Positions 1 through 8,118 of a stretch of DNA of 27,003 bases are shown one piece after another; position 1 is the first letter of the stretch; the number at the start of each line of letters is the position of its first letter. The position numbers were made by a program, and so were the translations under genes. Where the stretch lies: contig CADDYT010000078.1 in assembly GCA_902810755.1 (NCBI GenBank), forward strand, positions 1 through 27,003. The letters run 5' to 3'. Below the pieces are notes generated by a model that worked only from the letters and a program-made list of their open reading frames with translations, was not told where the DNA came from and did not search any database. This DNA comes from Chloroflexota bacterium (GTDB lineage Bacteria > Chloroflexota > Ktedonobacteria > Ktedonobacterales > Ktedonobacteraceae).

Positions 1-2064
1 GGCGGCGCTGCCTGCGGTGGTGCTGAAGCTGGTGACGACGCTGCCGAGCAGGTCGGTGAGCAGAAAGCCGGTACTCTGGCTGCTCAGGCCGCTGAGGACA
101 CCCAGTAAGCGGCCACTGAGGGTGTAGACAGAAGTTCTGCGTCTCACTGCCACCGGAGCCGCTCTGGCCGGAAATGGCCGACATGGTGAGCGTCTGGCTC
201 AACACGTTGCCTGCCGCGTCGTAGCCGATGCCCTGGCTGAAGATAGTGCCGCTGGTGCCGCTGCCGCTCTGCCAGGTAGCGTTGCCTCCGGCGGGACGCA
301 GATCGCCATCATAGCTGAAATTTTCGCTGGCAAGGGCGCTGTCTGCCGACGAGAGGAAGTTCAGTGTGTTGGTAAGACCCTCGCTGTTGTAGAAATAGCC
401 CGGAGTCGCCAGATTTGCCACGCCGTTATTGTTGTTGCTCAGGCCAATGAGCATCCCGGTTTTGCTATCATACGCCTGGCTGAAGGTGTAGCTCGTTGAA
501 CCACCGACGGTGGTCTGGGTCATCATCAGCTGGTTGGCATCGTTGTAGGTGAGCGTCATCTGCTTCTGTGGCAGCGCAGGCAGGATCAGACTGCCGCCTG
601 TGACGGTCTCGCCTGGCCGTTCAGTGATCAGCCGACCGCGCAGGTCGTATTGCATGTTCTGCGTGACCTTGCCCTGACTGTAATCGGGGGCAGGGAAGTA
701 GTTGATGGCAAAGCTCTGTGTCAGCCGCCCCTGTGGATAATCTGCACTGTCCCGGGTGACACCGCCGGGGTCGGCATCATAGGTGTTGATGACAAAGGGG
801 TTAACAGAAGGGCCGCAACTGCCGCTGGCATTGACGGTGGTGGCGGTTACGGCGGTATCTTGCAGGCAGCCGAGACGGCCAGCGCGGTCGTAGCTGTAGC
901 CCAGAATATGGGCGCCGGAGGTGTCGCCGATGACGTGACCATCGGGATCATAGCTGTAGGTGTGCGTGCCGCGATCCGGGTCCGTCAGGCTGGTCATGCG
1001 CTCCAGATCATCGTACTGCGCAGTGGTGGTGATGACTTTGATAGTCTGGTTGTTGTGAGCCGCTAAGTCAGCGACCTGCACCGAAGTTGGTTCATTGAGG
1101 CCAGCGTGAGCTGGGGAGCAAAGCCAGCGGGACCGGGCGGCACCTGCAAGGGATAGGAATAGGAAAGCTGGCCGGTATTGCCCTGCACGGTGGCAAGGTG
1201 AGGAACAGGTGGACTCTGTTCACTGGAGGAACCATTACCCATAGAAAGGATGCCCGGGCCGGGGACATCACTCTGTCCACTGAGCGTGTGGGCTTTCAGA
1301 TCGTGGTGAAGCGGGATCAACAGGCCGGTTGTGACCTGTTTTGCCTGCTTTGCGGCGGCAATCAGAGCAGGCCACGTCATGTTGAGGTGGTCCGCATCCA
1401 GATCAAGATTGTGCAGTTCATCGGGGCGATAGTGATACACAAAGGTGGCCGGGGTACGCAGCACAATGCCAGAGACCGCCTGTCCTGTACTATCCACCAC
1501 CTCAACGGTATAGGCGCCGAGAGTATCAATCATGGCAACAAAATTGCTATACTGCCGGGTAATATGCAGCGTCAACTGACCTGCAGGAGCCTGGCCCTTC
1601 GCGACGGTGGCATGGGAAAGATCCAGTGATCGCGGCTGCAATTGTACTTCCAATCGGCCATCACTGCCTTTGAGATCAAGAGGTGCAACACCTGCCGCCC
1701 CTGTAAGAAAAGCCGTCGTCAGCGGTTGCGCAATGGGCTGCATCGTAGGCGGCTCAACACTGGGAGGGAGATGCGTATAATCCGTGCCTTTGCCTTTTGT
1801 TAGGGGGACAGCAGGACTCTTGTGCGGGCGAATGAACAGGCCGTGATAGACGCCATCAGGCCGACCTTGCTTGAGAAACTGCTGAAAAGTGAGGCTCCCA
1901 TGCGCTATCGGTGGGATAGGATGACCGGCAGCCTGCACCGGCGGAACGTAAATAAGAGAGGAGAGAGCCTGCGAGCCAAGAAGGATCAAAATAAAGACTG
2001 CCTGGAATACCGCAAGATAGCGACGACGAGCAAGAAGGGGTCGATGGCGATCATGAGAAAACAT
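1..2064 (-). pseudogene. Secreted RHS/YD-repeat protein, frame broken twice, runs off left edge
   Basis: The intact start at 2064 gives a 333-residue open frame down to a stop at 1063. It has a signal peptide/TM near residues 17-46 ending in VQAAG, and near its end the VPPGPAGFAPQLTLA motif typical of the N-terminal part of RHS proteins. From about 1100 down to about 130 the coding signal continues in another minus frame, with YD-repeat sequence such as QYDDLERMTSLTDPDRG, YSYDPDGHVIG and YDLRGRLITERPG. Below about 128 it moves to the third frame, giving YTLSGRLLG and LTDLLGSVVTSFSTTAGSAA, the region just before an RHS core. No single frame reads through. At both switch points a stretch usual in the family also seems to be missing, so I read this as a decayed gene with two internal deletions rather than an intact gene. 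Two sequencing indels are the alternative. Such proteins are exported and often act in surface or toxin-delivery roles; no role can be assigned here. Confidence 0.75.
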
Positions 2065-2209
2065 GTGGCATGCTCCCGTTCATCTGGCATATCGAAGACG
2101 AACCACGCTACAGACAAGCACTACAGCATTTCACTACTTCAAGCATATCCAGACCCCAGCAGTTTGTCATGCCCTGTAGCGGTATTTTTTCTGCTGAAAA
2201 ACAGTACAC

Positions 2210-2280
2210 GCTTACTACCGAAAAGCGGCACAAAATCTACCCTATAGTGGTAGATTTTGTGCCGCTTTTCGGTAGTAAGC
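2210..2280. repeat. Perfect 32-bp-arm inverted repeat between divergent genes
   Basis: Arms 2210-2241 and 2249-2280 are exact reverse complements, with a 7-base loop. It lies between the divergent RHS gene (start 2064) and etfB (start 2427), so it is not at the 3' end of either neighbour. It could form a DNA cruciform or a long RNA hairpin. There is no T-run on either side. The rest of the 2065-2426 gap holds the etfB promoter and nothing else I can recognise. Confidence 0.9.
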
Positions 2281-2318
2281 CTTCTACGTTCTGGTTGAGA
2301 CGCTGTTAGCCAGCAACA

Positions 2319-2348
2319 TTGACACGCCGTTTTCTTGACAGGTACAAT
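2319..2348 (+). promoter_or_regulatory. Probable etfB promoter
   Basis: TTGACA (2319-2324), an 18-base spacer and TACAAT (2343-2348) make a good housekeeping-sigma promoter. The predicted start is near 2355, giving a leader of about 70 bases before etfB. A second TTGACA at 2335-2340 has only a weak -10 (TATGAG, 2357-2362). Confidence 0.55.
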
Positions 2349-2426
2349 AGGATAGCTATGAGACTACGCAGGCTTCCTGCCTGTTTTCCTGCGTTTGTAC
2401 AGAGAAAAAAACGAGGATTGAACACG

Positions 2427-3212
2427 ATGAAGATGTTTGTCTGTATAAAACAGATTCCTGACCCTAACACCGTTGTTAGCAAGCTCGACCCGAATACAAA
2501 ACGGCTGGTGCGCACGGGCGTGCCGCTGGTCCTCGACCCTGGCGATGAGAGTACCATTTCCGCCGCCATCAAGCTGCGCGACACGGTAGGCAATAGCGAG
2601 CTGACTGCTGTGAGCATGGGGCCAACTAACGCGCAGGAGGCGCTGCGCCGCTCGCTGGCGATGGGCGTTGACCGCGCCATCCTTGTCAGCGACCCCGCGC
2701 TGGTCGGCTCGGATGTCGTCGCCACCGCGCGCGTCCTCGCCGCTGTCCTTAAAAAAGAGGGAGCCGATCTGATTTTCTGCTCCACCGAGAGTACGGATGG
2801 CTATACGGGTATGGTTCCCGGCGGCATCGCCGAATTTCTTGGCATTTCACAACTCACTTTCGCCCGCGAAATCACCGTTGAGGGCAACAAGGCTGTCATC
2901 AAACGGGTTACGCAGACCGGCTATCAGACCGTTGAAAGCCCGTTGCCCGCAGTTGTCACCATCGCCAGCGGCACCTTCGAGGCGATCTATCCGACGATGA
3001 AGGGCATCATGAGCGCGAAGAAAAAGCCCTTCAGCCAGCTCTCGCTCTCCGACCTCGGCATTTCCGCCTCAGAGGTGGGTGAAGAGGGCGCACGCGAACG
3101 CATCCTCACCATAGGGCAGGTCGAGGCCCGCGCCGCCGGACAGGTCATTAAGGACGATGGCAACGCCGCCCAGGCCATCGCCGATTTCTTGCAGCGTTAC
3201 CAGTTGCTTTAA
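2427..3212 (+). CDS. etfB: Electron transfer flavoprotein subunit beta
   Basis: This 261-residue protein is the usual length for EtfB, the small ETF subunit. With EtfA it accepts electrons from acyl-CoA dehydrogenases in the cytoplasm. Family features visible are the N-terminal MKMFVCIKQIPDP strand, DPGDESTISAAIKL, SMGPTNAQEALRRSLAMG and the STESTDGYTGMVPGGIAEFLG stretch of the nucleotide-binding fold. An in-frame ATG lies upstream at 2319, but the ATG at 2427 starts exactly where the family starts and has a GAGG ten bases ahead, so I use it. etfA follows after 21 bases, so the two are almost certainly co-transcribed. Nothing in the sequence shows the extra features of a bifurcating ETF, but that cannot be excluded by eye. 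Confidence 0.96.
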   Translation: MKMFVCIKQIPDPNTVVSKLDPNTKRLVRTGVPLVLDPGDESTISAAIKLRDTVGNSELTAVSMGPTNAQEALRRSLAMGVDRAILVSDPALVGSDVVATARVLAAVLKKEGADLIFCSTESTDGYTGMVPGGIAEFLGISQLTFAREITVEGNKAVIKRVTQTGYQTVESPLPAVVTIASGTFEAIYPTMKGIMSAKKKPFSQLSLSDLGISASEVGEEGARERILTIGQVEARAAGQVIKDDGNAAQAIADFLQRYQLL

Positions 3213-3233
3213 TTTCAGGAGGTCACACACATC

Positions 3234-4199
3234 ATGCCACATACTATCTGGGTACTGGTTGAACTGGACAACGGCAAACCCGCTCGCTCCTCGCTTGAGG
3301 TGCTGAGCAAGGCCGCGCAACTGGGTCGCGCTGAAGCCATCGTGCTTGGCTCCGCCGCCGCCGATGTCGCCCCTACCCTCGGCGAATACGGCGCGCAGAA
3401 GGTCTACGCTCACGCCGATGCCGCCTACGATGACTACCTGACCCTGCCCGCCGTCGATACCATCAGCGAGCTGCTCAAACAGAACGCGCCCTCGCTGCTC
3501 ATGTTCGCCACCACCTATGACCTGCGCGACATTGCCGCGCGCCTGAATATTCGCAACAACCTGGGTATCATCACCGACGCCACCGATCTCTCCTTTGACG
3601 GCGACACTGTGCGCGTCACCGTTCCCTGGGGCGGCGAAAATGTCGTTACCGCGACCTTCCCGAAAGGCACGGGCATCATTCTCACGCGGCCCAAAGCCTT
3701 CCCGCTCGAACGCTACGAGGGCATCACGCCCGAAGTCGTCAACCTCAGCAATACCATCAGCGCCGATTCTCAGAAAATCAAAGTGCTTGACCGCGTGGAG
3801 GTGCAGAGCGAAGGCCCGGCGCTGGAAGACGCCACCGTCGTCGTCAGTGGCGGTCGCGGCCTCGGCAAGCCGGAGAACTACCGGCTCGTTGAGGAACTGG
3901 CAGCCGCGCTGGGCGGCGCGCCCGGAGCCACACGCGCCATCGTCGATGCAGGCTGGCTGCCCTACAGCTATCAGGTCGGCCAGACGGGCAAAACCGTCAA
4001 GCCCACGCTCTACATCGCCGTCGGCATCAGCGGAGCCATCCAGCATCTCGCGGGTATGAAAGGCTCCAAATACATCGTTGCCATCAACAAAGACGAGAAC
4101 GCGCCCATCTTCTCCGTCGCCGATTTCGGCGTCGTCGGCGATGCCCTGACCATCCTGCCTCAACTCACGGCGGAGGTCAAGAGACGCAAGGCACAATAG
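3234..4199 (+). CDS. etfA: Electron transfer flavoprotein subunit alpha
   Basis: This 321-residue protein is EtfA, which binds FAD and pairs with EtfB. The N-terminal half is the adenine nucleotide hydrolase-like fold. The C-terminal FAD domain is clear at about residues 200-315: [11 protein letters not shown], the [20 protein letters not shown] segment, then [11 protein letters not shown] and DFGVVGDAL. An AGGAGG at 3218-3223 sets the start at 3234. It is followed by a long hairpin repeat rather than an ETF-ubiquinone oxidoreductase. The likely electron acceptor is the membrane CCG-type protein encoded at 4712. Confidence 0.97.
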   Translation: MPHTIWVLVELDNGKPARSSLEVLSKAAQLGRAEAIVLGSAAADVAPTLGEYGAQKVYAHADAAYDDYLTLPAVDTISELLKQNAPSLLMFATTYDLRDIAARLNIRNNLGIITDATDLSFDGDTVRVTVPWGGENVVTATFPKGTGIILTRPKAFPLERYEGITPEVVNLSNTISADSQKIKVLDRVEVQSEGPALEDATVVVSGGRGLGKPENYRLVEELAAALGGAPGATRAIVDAGWLPYSYQVGQTGKTVKPTLYIAVGISGAIQHLAGMKGSKYIVAINKDENAPIFSVADFGVVGDALTILPQLTAEVKRRKAQ

Positions 4200-4220
4200 C
4201 TCTGATCAGCCGCCCAACAC

Positions 4221-4279
4221 GCCGATCACCGCCGCAGGCCAGGCCAGCCGACCCCGGCGCCGATCACCGCCGCAGGCCA
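4221..4279 (+). repeat. 21-base direct repeat pair
   Basis: The 21-base unit beginning GCCGATCACCGCCGCAGG occurs at 4221-4241 and again at 4259-4279. The second copy runs into the left arm of the large inverted repeat at 4270. This may be the trace of a local duplication linked to that element. Confidence 0.75.
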
Positions 4280-4379
4280 CCCGCAAGGGGTGGCCCTACT
4301 ATACGCGGTTCGCTCGCAACCGATGAGGGTGGGGCCGGGGACGTCTATAGTAGGGCCACCCCTTGCGGGTGGCCTGCGG
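4270..4379. repeat. Family A palindromic repeat, copy 1
   Basis: Arms 4270-4303 and 4346-4379 are perfect 34-base reverse complements around a 42-base loop. The arm contains CACCCGCAAGGGGTGGCC followed by CTACTATA. The same arm recurs at 18565-18686 and 25312-25407, with one lone half at 25263. It separates etfA from the small gene at 4452 and may also act as a terminator, although there is no T-run after it. Confidence 0.93.
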
Positions 4380-4407
4380 GTGGATAGTCTCAGTAGCTAG
4401 CCTGATC

Positions 4408-4416
4408 TGCTATAAT
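4408..4416 (+). promoter_or_regulatory. Extended -10 promoter for the small antitoxin-like gene
   Basis: TGCTATAAT is a perfect extended -10 element (TG at 4408-4409, TATAAT at 4411-4416) about 35 bases ahead of the start at 4452. I see no good -35, which extended -10 promoters can do without. Confidence 0.45.
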
Positions 4417-4451
4417 AGAGCAGCAGGTTATCACAGAATCAGGAGGAACAC

Positions 4452-4682
4452 ATGGCAACTGTACCCGAAGAGATTCAAGAGATCGTTGAGCAACTCTCGC
4501 CAGACTACCAACGACGGGTGCTAGAATTCGTTCAGGGGCTTATCCAAACAGATAAGAGATTCCGGTCTCTGCCAAAAAGTACACCACCATCAGGCACTAC
4601 AGGGAAAGCACTTATCGGCTTTCAGTTGTCGCTTGAAGATGTCGAAGCGATAGGACGAGCAATAATGGAAGATTGCGAATAG
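4452..4682 (+). CDS. Small orphan antitoxin-like protein (DUF2281/VapB-like)
   Basis: The protein has 76 residues, with a strong AGGAGG seven bases before the ATG. The layout resembles small antitoxins common in cyanobacteria and Chloroflexota: a helical N-terminus (EEIQEIVEQLSPDYQRRVLE), a variable PPSGTTGKALIGF middle and an acidic EDVEAIGRAIMEDCE end. These normally sit just before a PIN- or MazF-type toxin. Here the next gene is an oxidoreductase, so the partner is absent. Relatives often end in an acidic stretch plus W after the EDCE-like motif; here a TAG falls directly after EDCE. Antitoxin identity is an inference from pattern; a solitary regulator is the alternative. Confidence 0.7.
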   Translation: MATVPEEIQEIVEQLSPDYQRRVLEFVQGLIQTDKRFRSLPKSTPPSGTTGKALIGFQLSLEDVEAIGRAIMEDCE

Positions 4683-4711
4683 GCTCCTGATTCTCTTGAT
4701 TGGAGGTTCAT

Positions 4712-6850
4712 ATGTCACCCCCACCGATCTCACCGACCGGGGGATGGATTGGCACAGCCATCTTTGTCATTATCTTTTTAGCGGCCCTTGCCATCTTCGG
4801 CATGCGGGTCGGAGAATTGATTGCCCTGCTCGTGAAGGCGCGGCGGGAAGATCGCACCGATCACATCGAGGATCGTATCGGCGAATTCTTCCTGGTCGTG
4901 CTGGGGCAGAGTGGCGTGCTGCGCGACCCCATTCCCGGCATTGCGCACTTCTTCACCTTCTGGGGCTTCATCATCATCCAGTTTGGCCTGCTTAACCTGA
5001 TGCTTTCAGCGTTCGGCGCCGTCCTGCCGGTCGTCGGCGATACCCGCTGGTTCGCCATTCTGCTGGATGCCTTCATGATCTTTGTCGCCCTTGCCTTGAT
5101 CCTCTTCGCCATCCGGCGCGGCATCGTGCGGCCCAAACAACTCTCCAGCGACCTGCACGGCCCCTGGGACGGCTACATCATCCTGCTGCTTATTCTGGCC
5201 GTGATCGTCACGCTCTCGCTGGTCGAGGGCTTCGAGTACGCGGCTACCGGCGGGGCCACCTGGTCGCCCATCGGCTCCTGGCTGGGTTCGTGGTTCAGCG
5301 GCCTGGGAACCGCTACTACCATCACCCTCTATCGCGTCTTCTGGTGGGTGCATATTCTGACCGTGCTGGGCTTCCTGATCTATCTGCCGCGCTCCAAGCA
5401 CCTGCACCTGATGGCCACGCCCTTCAACGTCTTCTTCCGCAGCTACAAACCTAAAGGCGCGCTGCCGCTGGTGGAAAATCTGGAGGAGCGCGAAGACTAC
5501 GGCGTAGCCCGCGCCGAGCAGTTCACCTGGAAACAGTTGCTCGATGGCTACGCCTGCACCGAATGCGGGCGCTGCAACACCGTCTGCCCCGCCACCAACA
5601 CAGATAAGCCGTTGAAGCCAAAAGAGATCGTGCTGGGCGTCAAAGAGGCGCTGTTCGTGCGCAGCAGCGAAATTCTGGGCGAGAACACGCTCTACAGCAG
5701 GCTGGGCATCGCGGGCGTCAAAGCCGACGAGACGGTCGAAGAGAAAGCCGCCCATCACGAGCCAATGGTTGGCGGCATCATCAGCACCGATGCACTATGG
5801 GCCTGCACCACCTGTCGCGCCTGCATGGAGATCTGCCCCGTCGCCATCGAACACATCCCGAAAATCGTGGATATGCGCCGCTATCTGGTGATGGAGGAGA
5901 GCGAATTCCCCTCGGAAGTGACAACGCTCTTCAACAGCATTGAGCGCAACGGCAACGCGCTGGGCGTCAGCAACGACAAACGGGCAGACTGGGCGGCTGG
6001 CCTCGGCGTGCCGCTGATGGCCGAAAATCCTGAAGCGGACGTCCTTTACTGGGTTGGCTGCATGGGTTCCTTCGACCAGCGCAACCAGAAAGTCGCCACC
6101 GCCGTCGTCAAAATCTTGCAGGCGGCGGGCGTCAACTTCGCCATTCTCGGCCCGGAAGAGTATTGCACCGGCGACCCGGCGCGCCGCATCGGCAACGAGT
6201 ACCTGTGGCAGATGATGGCGCAGCAGAACATTGAGACACTCAACACCTACGGCTTCAACGTCGATGAGCAGAACGACCATCATGCTCAGAACGGCCACGC
6301 CCCCGGCAACGGCGTCGCGGGCCACGTGGCGAAGCAGCGCACGATCATCTCTGCCTGCCCGCACTGCTTCAATACCATCAAAAACGAGTATCCGCAGCTT
6401 GGCGGCAACTATGAGGTTGTCCACCACACCGTCTTCATCGACAAACTGGTGGAAGAGGGGAAGATCAGCCTGCCCGAAGGGTTCGATAAGCGCAGGATGA
6501 CCTATCACGACCCGTGCTACATCGGACGCTACAACGACATCTACGAGCAGCCGCGCCGCGTCCTCAACGTGCTGGACAGCAACGGCATCACGGAGATGCG
6601 CCGCAACCGCAACAAGAGCTTCTGCTGCGGCGGCGGCGGCGGGCGCGCCTGGATGGAGGAGCGTATCGGCAAGCGTGTCAACCAGAGCCGCGTCAACCAG
6701 GCGCTGGAAACCGGCGCAGAAGTGCTGGCCGCCGCCTGCCCCTTCTGCATCACTATGTTCGATGACGGCGTCAAAGGCGTCGAGGCCGAAGATCAGCTTC
6801 AAATCGAAGACATCGCCGAACTCGTCGCCCGCGCCATAGAAGCGGAATAA
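4712..6850 (+). CDS. Membrane ETF:menaquinone oxidoreductase-like CCG/4Fe-4S protein
   Basis: The protein has 712 residues. The N-terminus (about 10-245) has five or six hydrophobic segments resembling a NarI-type heme b membrane domain. Two 4Fe-4S motifs follow: C282/C285/C288/C292 (CTECGRCNTVC) and C365/C368/C371/C375 (CTTCRACMEIC). The C-terminal half has two HdrB-type CCG domains, with GC...ACPHC and DPCYIGR...SFCCGGGGG...ACPFC. This matches the EMO/EtfD-type proteins encoded beside etfBA in bacteria that lack ETF-QO; they pass electrons from reduced ETF to menaquinone. The ATG at 4712 has GGAGG at 4702-4706; a TTG four codons upstream has no Shine-Dalgarno. A His-rich insert near residues 520-545 (DHHAQNGHAPGNG) lies in the first CCG domain. 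The first CCG domain has a single Cys (EEYCTGDP) where the second has the canonical CC pair. Confidence 0.9.
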   Translation: MSPPPISPTGGWIGTAIFVIIFLAALAIFGMRVGELIALLVKARREDRTDHIEDRIGEFFLVVLGQSGVLRDPIPGIAHFFTFWGFIIIQFGLLNLMLSAFGAVLPVVGDTRWFAILLDAFMIFVALALILFAIRRGIVRPKQLSSDLHGPWDGYIILLLILAVIVTLSLVEGFEYAATGGATWSPIGSWLGSWFSGLGTATTITLYRVFWWVHILTVLGFLIYLPRSKHLHLMATPFNVFFRSYKPKGALPLVENLEEREDYGVARAEQFTWKQLLDGYACTECGRCNTVCPATNTDKPLKPKEIVLGVKEALFVRSSEILGENTLYSRLGIAGVKADETVEEKAAHHEPMVGGIISTDALWACTTCRACMEICPVAIEHIPKIVDMRRYLVMEESEFPSEVTTLFNSIERNGNALGVSNDKRADWAAGLGVPLMAENPEADVLYWVGCMGSFDQRNQKVATAVVKILQAAGVNFAILGPEEYCTGDPARRIGNEYLWQMMAQQNIETLNTYGFNVDEQNDHHAQNGHAPGNGVAGHVAKQRTIISACPHCFNTIKNEYPQLGGNYEVVHHTVFIDKLVEEGKISLPEGFDKRRMTYHDPCYIGRYNDIYEQPRRVLNVLDSNGITEMRRNRNKSFCCGGGGGRAWMEERIGKRVNQSRVNQALETGAEVLAAACPFCITMFDDGVKGVEAEDQLQIEDIAELVARAIEAE

Positions 6851-6917
6851 CAGGCACAGAAAAGCTCCTTGCCAAAAGCCGGGCTTTTGGCAAGGAGCTT
6901 TTCTGTGCCTGTTATTC
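6845..6917. terminator. 36-bp-arm hairpin between convergent genes
   Basis: Arms 6845-6880 and 6882-6917 are exact reverse complements with a one-base centre. The repeat contains the TAA of the upstream gene and ends one base before the stop codon of the minus-strand gene at 6918. It lies between convergent genes and contains CTTTTCTGTG-type pyrimidine tracts on each side, so a two-way terminator is likely. Confidence 0.85.
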
Positions 6918-7421
6918 TCAGTTGGCCAGCATGTAGATGAAATCGTACTCGGAGCCGACAGGGTTGCCGGTGGCGTGCAGCCTCATCTGGCCGCGAGCTT
7001 CCTGGTAAGCGCCCGTGCCGCCGGTGATGGCGAGCATCGAGTCATTACCGTTATCGTAGTATGGACCCTCGACCGTTATCTGCCCGGCGTTCAGGAAGAC
7101 CGTCCAGTAGCACTCCCAGACGCCATTGGGATGAGTCGTGCTGGTGCTGACCACCGTGCGCACGCAGTCGCCATTGTCATGCCCCACCTGCTTCTTATCG
7201 GTAGAGTCATACACAGGATTGTGGAACGCCAGCTGATCGCCCATCGAATCGCCCTTCGGCGGTACATCGCCCACCGTGTCGGTAATGGCATGCTCAACCA
7301 CCGTAATCGTCGTGGCCGTGTTTGCGTGTACTGTAGCACTACGGTACAGGTTGAATGTCATCCCCGCCAGAAAACCGGCCAGGAGACAGAGGGCCGCCGT
7401 GAGAACAAGAACCTTCTTCAT
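6918..7421 (-). CDS. Secreted allene oxide cyclase-like barrel protein
   Basis: This 167-residue protein has an N-terminal signal/anchor (KKVLVLTAALCLLAGFLAG, residues 2-20). Features shared with the allene oxide cyclase/dirigent-like beta-barrel fold are GDQLAFHNPVYD, VGHDNGDCVRT, W-E-CYWTVFLNAGQITVEG and the AITGGTGAYQEARGQ segment near the C-terminus. In plants this fold cyclises fatty-acid epoxides or guides radical coupling. The bacterial secreted members have no known role, so I make no enzymatic claim. AAGGAG sits just before the start. It is convergent with the oxidoreductase gene and looks like a single-gene unit. Confidence 0.75.
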   Translation of the reverse strand: MKKVLVLTAALCLLAGFLAGMTFNLYRSATVHANTATTITVVEHAITDTVGDVPPKGDSMGDQLAFHNPVYDSTDKKQVGHDNGDCVRTVVSTSTTHPNGVWECYWTVFLNAGQITVEGPYYDNGNDSMLAITGGTGAYQEARGQMRLHATGNPVGSEYDFIYMLAN

Positions 7422-7630
7422 CGTGCAACTCCTTTGTGCAAAAATAGTAAGAGGAACATCGGAGGGTCGCGCAGGTTCACTGTTGTGGGAAAAAGGACAC
7501 TATTCCCCTGATGCGGGTCTGCGAAGCATAGTATGCCCCTTGAGATGGCTGCCCCACGACAGCGACCAGAGCAGCAGATACAGGATCAGCTTACTCTTAC
7601 ATGGAAGTATATGAATGAACAGGCTGCCTG

Positions 7631-8107
7631 TCAAGGCTCTTCACGTGCCACCTCATCCACCTCAAAATTCTCGGCTCCTATCTCTTCATACTTCTCCGCA
7701 CTACGCACCCTGTACAGCTTATCAAAGCCCTCGGCATATGTTGGTGGCACGAGCTTTCTGGCGGTGGCGAAGAGGCCGATGTTGGGGACGCGGGCTTTGC
7801 CGGTGCGCCGCTCGTTGCGTTTGAGCGATTGGCCGAGGTGTGGCTCGAAGAAATAGCCGACAATCTCGGCTCCATAGGCGCGGCCCAGCAGGATCAGTTC
7901 GGCGCGTTCGGCGGGCGAGGGGTTGGTGTTGTCGACAACAACGGAGCGCCCGGCAGAGAGCGCAGCCTCGATAAGCTGCGCCTGCCTGCGCCCCTTGTGT
8001 TTGTGTAGCAGGTCCTTGCTGACCAGTTCGTGCGTGGCGGCGAAACGCTGACGGTAAAATGTGCTTTTGCCTGATGCCTGCAAGCCGGTGAAGATGACCA
8101 GTTCCAT
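7631..8107 (-). CDS. P-loop kinase, polynucleotide-kinase-like
   Basis: This 158-residue protein has a Walker A motif at residues 8-16 (GLQASGKST), a VVVDNTNPSPAER segment with the Asp-Asn pair typical of T4 PNK-like kinases, and basic lid residues (KRNERRTGKAR). It is one compact AAA_33-type kinase domain with no attached phosphatase or ligase. The substrate cannot be read from the sequence; it could be a nucleic-acid 5' end or a small molecule. The start lies 11 bases beyond the stop of the acyl-CoA dehydrogenase gene, so the two probably share a transcript, though a metabolic link is not obvious. Confidence 0.85.
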   Translation of the reverse strand: MELVIFTGLQASGKSTFYRQRFAATHELVSKDLLHKHKGRRQAQLIEAALSAGRSVVVDNTNPSPAERAELILLGRAYGAEIVGYFFEPHLGQSLKRNERRTGKARVPNIGLFATARKLVPPTYAEGFDKLYRVRSAEKYEEIGAENFEVDEVAREEP

Positions 8108-8118
8108 GACTGACGAAA

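Noticed and set aside
2319..2426. N-terminal extension of EtfB from an upstream ATG
   Set aside because: It overlaps the promoter, has no ribosome site, and the family begins at MKMFVCIKQIPDP (2427).
3069..4196. 375-residue minus-strand open frame opposite etfA
   Set aside because: Antisense shadow; composition is low-complexity Gly/Asp and EtfA is unmistakable on the other strand.
4700..4711. TTG start for the membrane oxidoreductase
   Set aside because: GGAGG lies after the TTG and right before the ATG at 4712.
5795..6802. 335-residue minus-strand open frame opposite the oxidoreductase
   Set aside because: Antisense shadow with no recognisable domain or ribosome site; the plus strand carries clear Fe-S motifs.
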